Shown here in pieces: positions 55,848 to 64,000 of a DNA stretch of 64,000 nucleotides. Under the pieces are notes generated by a model. It was not told the origin of the DNA and did not search any database. It saw nothing but the letters and a program-made list of their open reading frames with translations. Each line of letters begins with the position of its first letter. Position 1 is the first letter of the stretch. Where the stretch lies: assembly GCF_030272615.1 (NCBI RefSeq), contig NC_081412.1:20189932-20253931 (forward strand). Reading direction: 5' to 3'. Made by a program: the position numbers and the translations under genes. The stretch is from Cryptomeria japonica (Eukaryota; Streptophyta; Pinopsida; Cupressales; Cupressaceae).

Positions 55848-58800
55848 ATGGATTGTCTCATTGTAGTTGATGGAGGAATTACAAATGAGGAATCTAAAGA
55901 AGATGCAAATGAGGACATTGTCTTTGTTTCTATTAAAGAAGAGATATTAAATCAAAAGGCATTAGTCTCTTGCATGGATAGTTTTGATGATTGGATTATA
56001 GATAGTGGTTGTTCACACCACATGATTGGTGACTGGAGTAAGTTTGTTACTTTGAGAAAGTTTAGTGGAGGTGTTGTGAGATTTGGAAATGACTCACCCT
56101 TCATGGTAAAAGGAAAGGGATCCATCTCTTTGAATGGGAAGATCAGTGAAGATTATGTCTACTGGGTTGAAGGACTGAAACACAATCTTTTGAGTGTAGC
56201 TCAACTCAATGACAAAGATTACCCACTAGAATTCAAGAATGGAGTCTACAATATTTATGGAAGAAAAGGTGAACTGACTGCAACCGACAAATAGACTAGA
56301 GGTAACTTGTTTCATTTAAGTTCTATAATTAACAATTATTTAATTGCAAAAGTAGAAGTTAGTTGGTTTTGCCATCATAGATTCTTTCATGTAAATTTTG
56401 ATCATTGTAAAAGTCAGTAATTCCAAATCAGTAAGATGTTTGCTACAGTTGGACAAACTGGTGAATGCTTTGTGCAAGGAATCTCAGTTAGGGAAGATGA
56501 CATCCTCTACTTTCAAGAGAAAATCTTTCTCAATAGAATATTTGCTAGATTTGGTTCATACCGACCTATGTGGACCAATGAGGACTAGGAGTATTCAAGG
56601 TGATCGGTATTTCATGAATTTTACTAATGATTGCTCAAGGATGATGTGGGTCACATTCTTGAAGGACAAGACTAAAGTTTTTAGAAAGTTTAAGGCATTT
56701 AGAACCTTAGTTGAAAATAAAAGTGGAAAGAAGATAAAGTGCTTAAGAATTGATCAAGGTGGTGAGTTTACTTCAGAGGAATTCACTAGTTATTGTGAAG
56801 ATAATGGGATTAAGAGATAGCTTTCTGCACCTAGGAAACCATAGCAGAATGGTATAGCATAAAGGAACAACCAGTCAGTTGTTGAAGCTGCTAGGACTAT
56901 GCTAATACAAGGAGGTGTAGCTAAGACATTCTCGAGAGAAGCTGTCAGTACAACTGTTTACACAATGAACCAGATACTAGTTAAAAGAGGTAAGGATAAA
57001 ACTCCTTATGAGTACTGGTATTGTAGATCACCTAATGTTAGTTACTTTAAGATTTTTGGTAGTAGATGTTTTATCAAGAGAGGTGATTATGTTGGTAAGT
57101 TTGATGCCAAGAGTGATGAAGGCATATTTCTTGGTTACTCCACCAAGAGTAAAGCTTACAAGTGTTACAACAACCGGACCAAGAAGATCATTGAAAGTGT
57201 AAATGTTTGAGTTGATGAGTTTCTTGAGAATTCAAGAGAAACCAGCAAGGAGAAAGAGGAAGAGGAACCTTACACATTGTTTTTAGAACTAGAACTTGTG
57301 AAGCCAAAAGTTGAAGAACATAACAAAGAAGCCCCAGTTCAACTAGAATAGGGAGGTCCAACAGAGGAAGAAGAAATTGGAAATAAAGATCATTTCATTC
57401 CAAGGTATGTTAGACTCAATCATAGGTCCAACCAGATCATTGGATACATGAATGCAGGTATGGAAACAAGAACAAGGCTTAGAGAGAACTCTTGTATGAT
57501 TTCCACTATTGAACGAAGAACTGTAAAAGAATCATTTGTAAATGAAGATTGGATCAAGGAAATGGAAGAAGAACTTGACTAGATAGAGAAGAACAATACA
57601 TGGTCATTGGTACCCAGACCGGAGAACAAAGGATATGGTATGCAAAGGATATGCAGAATGAAGATGGAGTAGTAGTCATAAATAAAGCATGATTGGTATG
57701 CAAAGGATATGCACAAGAAGAAGGTGAAGACATTTGCACCATTTGCAAGATTGGAAGGAGTAAGGACTCTACTTGCACTTGTAATGTGTAGAGGATTCAA
57801 AGTATATCAACTATTGGATGTGAAGTTGGCATTCCTAAATGGAATATTGGAAGAGGAAGTCTACATTAAATAGCTCGATGGTTATGCTTTAACTATAGAA
57901 AAGGACATAGTGTGCAAATTACATAAGGCATTATATGGACTAAAGCAAGCACCTAGAGCATGGTATGAAAGATTTCACTCTCACTTGGTGAAGATAGGTT
58001 TTCAGAGAACTAGTAAACACAGTAACATATATCTCAAGTCAGAAGGAGACAAGATACTGATACATGAGGTATTTGTGGATGATATCATTTTTGGAGGAAA
58101 TGATGATATGTGTCATGACATTGCTAGTGAAATGAAGAATTATTTTGAGATGTCACTAGTAGGTGAAATAAAATTCTTCACAGGTCTGCAAATCCAACAA
58201 ATGAAGGATGGTATTTTCAGTCACACGGTCTAAGTATGTGAAAGAAGTTTTGAAGACTTTTGGAATGGGAGACTGTAAACCAGTTGGAACTCCAATAGTT
58301 ACAGGTTGTAAATTGTCTAAGGAGGATGATTCTGCATCAGTGAATGAAAAGGAGTATAGGTCAATGATAGGTAAACTACATTATGTTGTCCATAGCAGAC
58401 CAGACATTGCTCATGCAGTAGGATTCGTTGCCAAATTTTAGAAAAGTCTGAAGGAGACACACATGGTAGCGAACAAAAGGATGTTCAGGTATCTGAAAGG
58501 CACAATTGATTATGGATTATGGTATCCATATGTAGGTAACTTTGATTTGAAAGTCTATATAGATGTAGACTGGGTAGGTAATGTTGATGACATGAAGAGT
58601 ACAACTAGAGGAGCTTTCTTTCTTGGAGGAAGGCTAGTATCTTGGAGCAATAAGAAACAAAGTTGTATATCACAATCAACCACAGAAGCTGAATATGTTG
58701 CAGCATATATGAATTGTACCCAAGCAATCTTGATGAAACACATTTTGGAAGGTTTCAAGTTGAAGATTTTAGAACCAATAAGGATTTTCTATGATAAGTC

Positions 58801-59026
58801 CAATGCAATAAACATCTCTAAAAACCTAGTGTTGCATGCTAGAACAAAGCATATTGAGTTGAAGTATCATTTCTTGAGAGAGAAAGTGCAAAGTAAAGAT
58901 GTGTCACTAGAGAATGTATCTACTAAGGAACAACTAGCCAATATCTTTACTAAACGTCTACCTAAGGCTACTTTTCAGTATCTTAGAGGTAAGTTACAGG
59001 TTGTACCCCTACATGAAGTCAATTAA
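55848..59026 (+). pseudogene. C2 pol: protease, integrase, RT, RNase H
   Basis: Protease: WIIDSGCSHHMIGDW, LKHNLLSVAQLND. Integrase: LVHTDLCGPMRTRS and CLRIDQGGEFTSEEF keep both Asp, but the Glu codon after NGIA is TAA. RT: NNTWSLVPRPENKG, a frameshift region at 57640-57730 with repeated TATGCAAAGGATATGCA, FAPFARLEGVRT, LKQAPRAWYERF and FVDDIIFGG in place of YVDD. RNase H (58463-59026) is 187 codons with no stop: IDVDWVGNVDDMKSTTRG, STTEAEYVAA, NPVLHARTKHIE-like NLVLHARTKHIE, and an ANIFTKRLPK end. Confidence 0.92.
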
Positions 59027-59186
59027 GTAGAAGTGAAAGACATCTGTCCTAGAGCATATTGAATATCTTGAAGCAGGATTGGAGTAGAGTGGAGCTACTC
59101 CACAGGGGGAACAACTTGTTGTAGATTGGTAAAGCATGGAATGGTTTACCAGCTGATATTGGTATTCACTTTGGCATTGTTGTCAA

Positions 59187-59238
59187 ATGGGGAGAAGAAC
59201 TGTATATGATTGATGGGGAGAAGAACTGTATATGATTG
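59187..59238. repeat. Perfect 26-bp tandem duplication
   Basis: ATGGGGAGAAGAACTGTATA (plus TGATTG) occurs twice, head to tail, in the C2 region between RNase H and 3' LTR. Confidence 0.92.
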
Positions 59239-59384
59239 ATAACCAGTTACCAGTTGAAGACATGGAGACACAGTTGAAGGAGAGTACATGAAAAATGTAA
59301 AGTAGGATTACTATACCTATGTATGTGCATTACTCTCAATCATCACAATCAAAGGGTATTGATACTTGTATTGCCATCAATTCC

Positions 59385-59395
59385 AAAGGGGGAGA
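59385..59395 (+). promoter_or_regulatory. C2 polypurine tract
   Basis: AAAGGGGGAGA directly before the 3' LTR. Confidence 0.9.
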
Positions 59396-59396
59396 T

Positions 59397-60801
59397 TGTT
59401 GGCATTTAATGAAGATTGCATTGATGAAGTATAGTTTTATCATTGATGTCAATAGTAATCGGTAATGGAGTTGTATTGCAACCAGTAGTGATGTAGTAGT
59501 GCAACCAGTAGTACAACAATGATGAAAATCGGTATTGGTATTTCAAGCAGAGTGATCAACTGGTAACCCTAACTAGTTGATATGCAGAACCCTAACTGAT
59601 GGAGCTTGGTGAATCAGTTATGATGATCTATGATTGAATGGTGATCGGAGATGGACATGCCACATATGCATGATGCACATGATAAGTTTCAAAGTGGTTT
59701 TGGTGCATGAAAATAACTGTTTATCTTGGGAATGAGCAAATGCATAGTATGAAGTGATAATTGTGTGATGAGTTACAGGATTCGATGTGCAATGATCCAG
59801 GAGCGGTTGATGTTGTCTAAAAAAATGTGTAGTTGATTTCTATGTAATCTAATGGTCATTTTTGAATCGATATGTTTGTAATCTCGATGAGAGTTGTAGG
59901 TTTTGTGATGTGTTACCAACCTATTGTATTTACTTATACGGTCGATGAGTTGTTTTGTAATTGTGTTGGCAATTTTGGTTAAGTGTGGTAGTGTGATTGT
60001 TGCCAAACCAGAAGGAGTGTCTACAAAATGTTTTGAAGGTAGATAGGAGCATAATAGGATCTGACTAAGCAAGATAGTGCTATTACCAGATCAGCAAAGA
60101 CCCTGTTGTTCTCTAACCATTACAATAGTGAAATCCCTTAATTGCGTAAGCTTTAACATGCTTGGTCTTGTCTAAATCCTCTAACTAGGTGATCCATTAG
60201 GTTGGATTTGAAATCCTCTATCGAGGTTACTCCTAACAGGGTATTGTAGTCAGTCCTTTAGCCAGTTGGTCCCTAACCAGATCTATTTTTAACAGGACAT
60301 TATTGTATAAGCTTTTAATAAGGCTTGGCTCCTAATAGGGAAAACTTTAGAAGAGTTCAGAATACTTGTGGGTATTCATCCCCACCATGGTTTTTCCCAT
60401 TTGGGTTTCCACATGAAAAATCATTGTGTGAAGCGGTGAATGATTTTGTGGATATGTTTTGATATGGTTGATATGATTAACTAGTAAAGCCACTTAGATA
60501 TGTTTAGATATCCGGAAGTGATCTAAAATGAGCTATTACTGATGTTAGTTGAGTGGTTTAATTTTTTGGTTAAATTGTATGTGATTTTAAGATCTGTTAC
60601 ATTGTATCTTTCACGTTTTGGTCAACCGGTAAAGTTTGACAGTGTAGTTGCAGTTTTGGGCACAATATCTAAACCAGTTTAGTTTTGCAATTTGTTTATG
60701 AGTTGGGATTAAGTTTGGTGAAAGTTTATCTTTTTTTCTGTCTACTGATTCACCCCCCTCTCAGTAGTTGATAGGATCCTTATTGATTCATCATATTATC
60801 A
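59397..60801 (+). repeat. C2 3' LTR
   Basis: Starts TGTTGGCATTTAATGAAG and ends ATATTATCA; collinear with 53457-54884. Confidence 0.9.
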
Positions 60802-60806
60802 CATTG
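60802..60806. repeat. C2 target-site duplication, right
   Basis: CATTG, identical to 53452-53456. Confidence 0.85.
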
Positions 60807-61215
60807 TATCCATGATTAATCCCCATTCTATGGAAAAACTATTTTTACCTAATCCTTTTCTTTGATCTTGATAGTGGTGGTATCCAAAAAAATCTTTTGT
60901 AGATTATATTTCTCTCATTTTAATTGGTTCCAATATTTTCTCTAGGAAGGGCATGCCAAAGGGGCCATGTATGCATGTTTTATTTAAATCTTTGAAATCC
61001 ACACATATCCATATTTCTTTTCATTTTTCTTATTATTTATGATCATGGGAATATTCTAATCTACATCTTCTATTGGTTTATTACTTCTTGTAGGTATTTT
61101 CTTATGTAAATCCACTTTATATTATTATTCATATTAGGATTCAACCTATAAGGTCTTTTATTTTCTATTTTTTTTCCTTCCATTAATTAAATTCTCATGA
61201 CCCCCGCCTCTTATT
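60807..61215 (-). pseudogene. G5 relic: Gypsy RT N-terminal half
   Basis: The minus strand shows RPYRLNPNMNNNIK, an ISPMIINNKKNEKKYGYVW stretch (the usual ..VVKKNG..R.CVDF), then HAYMAPLACP (remnant of DPFPLPF) and KIFLDTTTIKIKEKD (remnant of the SGYNQI segment). It ends at the C2 target site and continues in order into 53451-52979. Confidence 0.65.
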
Positions 61216-61433
61216 TGATTCTTTTAAAATCAATAAATGTGATGGTAAATCATATTTTTTATAATTTTTCTGCTACCTACATCACTATCTTCTCATCCCA
61301 GTAATCCATTATCTTTCATAGATTTAGGTATCCTACAGAGATATATTTTTTGCATAAATTAGAGATAATATTATTTAGTTGATGATTAAAGTATTACATC
61401 ATCATTTTTTATAAAACCTTCCCAATGAATAAA

Positions 61434-61981
61434 TTCTCAAACCACTAAAACTAGAGGAAGGAAAAACTACCATGAAAAACTTTTTGGTAATGATTCCGGA
61501 TATCCTTACCTCTGTGACTAAGAATTTAGAGGAAATTACCAGGTTCCTTGAAGGTTCCAACACCTCCAAACCTATTGTGAATCTAGATATTGCTGAGGAT
61601 TCTATTGAGATAGGGACAATGGAAAGTGCTCCAAGTGGTGCGGCAAAAAGAACAAGGGTGAGTATGAAAAAAGTTGCTTTGGCCTCTTCCAGGATATCCC
61701 ATGCTCAGGGATAATATTAAATATTTACAAGGGATTAGCGGAAATTTGGCTAATGCCCTGAAAAACATCAAGTAATTTGTATTTAATTTTTCTTTGTTAT
61801 GGTTGGATGTTGCTAGTTTTGTTGGGCTTTTATGCTGATTTTTTCCCAGAACCGTGCTAGTTTTTTGGCAGAATGTCTTTTCTTGTTTCTTAATGCTATT
61901 ATCGTTTAAGGATCTTTTGTAAAGGGTTTCAAGATCCCTTCAAAACCTATTTTTCCCATAATCAAAAGCTTCTCAAACCAC
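61434..61981 (+). mobile_element. LINE-E: short 5'-truncated LINE with 12-bp target-site duplication
   Basis: TTCTCAAACCAC occurs at 61434-61445 and 61970-61981, flanking a 524-bp insert (61446-61969). The insert holds the coiled-coil tail of the third ORF and the family 3' UTR ending in an AAGGG/CCCTT stem and CCATAATCAAAA. Confidence 0.85.
61472..61774 (+). pseudogene. LINE-E third-ORF C-terminal fragment
   Basis: Reads MKNFLVMIPDILTSVTKNLE and EITRFLEGSNTSKPIV (amphipathic, coiled-coil-like), a basic KRTRVSMKKVALASS patch, a frameshift near 61710, then ISGNLANALKNIK and a stop. The end corresponds to LEAEATKALKNLR in LINE-D and LELEAVELLKNFT in LINE-A. Confidence 0.6.
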
Positions 61982-62061
61982 CATACTCAAATAACTCTAC
62001 ACTAACTACTAAAATAAGTCAATAATGTGACTTTATTAATGCAAAATTTTATATTCCAACA
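61982..62061 (-). repeat. Possible Copia 3' LTR edge
   Basis: The minus strand reads AAGGGGGG (62063-62070) and, after one base, TGTTGGAATATAAAATTTTG, the layout of a polypurine tract followed by a Copia LTR. LINE-E may have inserted into this LTR. No matching LTR or pol motif was found. Confidence 0.35.
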
Positions 62062-62079
62062 ACCCCCCTTAAAGAACTT

Positions 62080-62545
62080 ACATTGAACAACTAGAATATA
62101 TAAAAAAACATGATGGTTACACTAACAAAATACACATTCTTGAGAAGATTTTTCTTTGAATAGAAAAATATTGAATTAGGTGGAGCTTCATCAAGTTGCC
62201 TCATAACCCTTAGAAGGATAAATATCTAGTGAATTGAATTTTTTAAATTATTGAATTACCACCTCCTTGAACTCTTGAATCATATATCCATCAAATTATG
62301 GGGCGATAATCCATATATGAATCAAGTCATCTCATTGCCCATAGAAAAGTATAGTTTCACATGTCACAAGTATCAAACTCTTTGGGCAATAATGCATATC
62401 ATGTTCACCAAAAACCTCACTTGCCTTCAAAACATAAACTTCACAATATATGAATTTTTAAATTCTATCAGTATAAAAATAGAAATAAAAAATAACATAA
62501 TCTTTTTATTCAAACAATTATCTCTACGCATGCAACTAACTTGAG
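62080..62545. other. AT-rich stretch, no gene recognised
   Basis: Would be the internal region of the putative minus-strand Copia remnant, but no RNase H or integrase motif could be read. Confidence 0.5.
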
Positions 62546-63400
62546 ATGATCAAGCATACTAACATGGAGGCGAGGGTTTCGACGAGGAAAATGAGGGTTT
62601 CGATGCCTAACGACTCAAGTGATGGAGGCGAGGATGATGAAGAAGATGACAAGATTGGGAGCCTCTTCTCTTCGGCCCTTCTTTGTTGTCCTGGATTCTA
62701 TACTGCTCTACATGCTCTAGAGAGTGTGGGGGTTGCAAGTGGTGTGGAGGGAGGTGTGTTCTCCTCAGCCCTGTTTATGTCATGGAGTGGAGGGGCTACT
62801 TGGTTCAAATTCACTTGAGAGGGGTTGCCCCTTGTTTTGGTGGTTCTTCCCTCCTTGAGTGTAGTGATGATTCCTCTTATCTAGGACCCTGATGGCATTT
62901 CAAGGTTCTTCTTTTGTCAGTTTTTGGTTTCCCCTCTTTCTTTGGGATGCCTTGTTCCCTTAGGGCTAGATCTGGTGCAGATATGGTTTTCTTTTCAGAA
63001 GATCTAGTGTCTTGGGTTTCCTTCTGATCTGGGTTGTCCTCCTATTAAGGTGGAGGGAATTTTTCTATGTTAAACTATGATTGAAATGTTTGGGCTTTTG
63101 GGTTGTTCTCTTCCTTTCCTATCTGAGGTGGCCCTTTCTCCTATTGAGGTGGATATTTGGTGGTTGGTAGCAGTCGGGTTTCAGCATGCTGCTAGAGGGG
63201 TCTCAGGGCTGATGTTCTGCCTTCTCTCTTGTCCTATCAAGGTGGACCTCTTCCCTATTGAGGTGGGGAGATGGTGTGCGGAGGCCTTTCAAATGATGTT
63301 GTTTCTCATGCTATTGGCTCAAGCTACCTTTCATTTCTCTCATGTTTTTTTTCATGGCAAGGTTTGGGTCCTCTTTGCCCCTACTACATAGATTTTTTTG
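62546..63400 (+). other. GC-richer unidentified region with a repeated 13-bp word
   Basis: An ORF at 62546-62818 begins MEARVSTRKMRVSMPNDSSD followed by an acidic GGEDDEEDD patch, then loses protein-like character. CCTATTGAGGTGG-like words occur at 63041, 63118, 63140, 63233 and 63254; the last four form two pairs 22 bp apart, about 114 bp from each other, pointing to a diverged tandem duplication. I do not recognise a family. Confidence 0.4.
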
Positions 63401-63469
63401 TGGTTTGAGGGACCTTTTCAAATCCCTCCTAGTTCTATTTGGAATCAGTTGGCTAGTTTTTTGTTTTCA

Positions 63470-64000
63470 AGTTGTGGGACCCTAGTAAAACCCACAGGTT
63501 GGCTATTTGTTGCTTGTGCTTTCAATTTTTTTCTCTTTTCCATGTGCGTTGGTTGTGGGAGTCTTGTTCTTCCCACAAGCAAGCTAGATGCTAGTAATTT
63601 TAAAGGGCACAATTTGGGCACTTGTGGTTTCTGGTTAAGGGTTATTTTTGCTGTTGGTAGGCTGAATACTTTGTTACTAGTTAAGGGAGCCTAGGAAAAC
63701 CCTTGTTTGTTGGTTTTGAGAGCAATTTTAAAACTCATGACGATGGTTAGGGGAGCCCTTCAAAACCACATTTGTCTAGATTGTGAGAATATGTTGATCT
63801 ATTGTAATCTAGTGTTGTTGAAGCTGATGGGTGCCTGGATACACCCATGGAAATATTTGTAGATTAAGGGAGCCTTGTAAAACCCTTCTTTATGTGTTAG
63901 GGATGATTTTATGTCTAGTTTATGGTGTGGCTACTAGTATGCTGATGCTCTTTTCTTTTAGAAGCGTTGTACTATGGGTTCCAGATTTTGGTAAAATCTG
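63470..64000 (+). repeat. Series of short GGG/CCC hairpins
   Basis: Small stems with 8-14-base loops: GTGGG/CCCAC (63474-63495), TTGTGGGA/TCCCACAA (63553-63578), AAGGG/CCCTT (63683-63704), ATGGGTG/CACCCAT (63827-63848), AAGGG/CCCTT (63866-63887) and AGATTTT/AAAATCT (63983-63999). Several share a GGGAGCCTWGTAAAACCC-like core while the outer stem bases differ in paired fashion. Confidence 0.55.

Larger units (their letters stand above)
53457..60801 (+). mobile_element. C2: complete Ty1/Copia retrotransposon
   Basis: LTRs 53457-54884 and 59397-60801, CATTG target duplications on both sides, a divergent primer site, a clear purine tract, gag and pol in Copia order. LTRs differ mostly by transitions and more than in C1, indicating an older insertion. 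Inserted in relic G5. Confidence 0.93.

Noticed and set aside
1-64000. CRISPR arrays, tRNA or rRNA genes, bacterial operons
   Set aside because: No regularly spaced identical repeats, cloverleaf sequences or rRNA cores were seen; matches to tRNA ends are retrotransposon primer sites.

Overview
The window looks like intergenic DNA from a large, repeat-rich seed-plant nuclear genome, most probably a gymnosperm. This is inferred from decayed, nested LTR retrotransposons (Ty3/Gypsy and Ty1/Copia), plant L1-type LINEs with a C-terminal RNase H, 5-bp target-site duplications, initiator-Met-tRNA-like primer sites, AT-rich spacers and almost no host genes. I see no bacterial features, rRNA, tRNA or CRISPR. 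Nearly every element ORF is broken. Many in-frame stops are TAG or TAA where the family has Gln, or TGA or TAG where it has Arg or Trp, as expected from C-to-T decay of methylated DNA.

Layout. 1-3852: 5' part of a minus-strand Gypsy element (G1: gag plus a long LTR/leader), apparently inserted into a second minus-strand Gypsy (G2, 3853 to about 8690). About 8690-15389: plus-strand LINE (LINE-A) with an ORF1 tail, ORF2 (endonuclease, RT, zinc motif, RNase H) and an extra ORF downstream of RNase H. 15390-21600: the least transposon-like stretch, with a possible three-exon host gene on the minus strand and an inverted, partly conserved duplicate 3 kb away. 21601-24231: unidentified, with coding-like debris. 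24245-27717: LINE-B (minus). 27748-34462: complete Copia (C1, plus). About 34575-36180: LINE-D (minus). 36181-38655: AT-rich, unassigned. 38661-44914: complete chromodomain Gypsy (G4, plus). 45438-52973: nearly complete chromodomain-type Gypsy (G3, minus, same family as G2). 53457-60801: complete Copia (C2, plus). 61446-61969: short LINE-E (plus). 61982-64000: a possible Copia LTR edge and a GC-richer repeat region with serial hairpins.

G4, G3 and C2 are all inserted into one old minus-strand Gypsy relic (G5). Its RT N-terminus (60807-61215), RT C-terminus (52979-53451) and RNase H (44922-45432) read in order once the three younger elements are set aside.

The most interesting signal is the LINE family. 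LINE-A, -B and -D share an extra ORF between ORF2 and the 3' UTR, and LINE-E keeps its tail. The inferred protein has a two-part conserved globular region, a charged linker and a C-terminal coiled coil. It is neither ORF1 nor RNase H and belongs to no family I can name. A. B, D and E differ in strand and 5' truncation, yet A, D and E share the 3' UTR hairpin, so the ORF appears to be carried by the element rather than being a chance neighbour.
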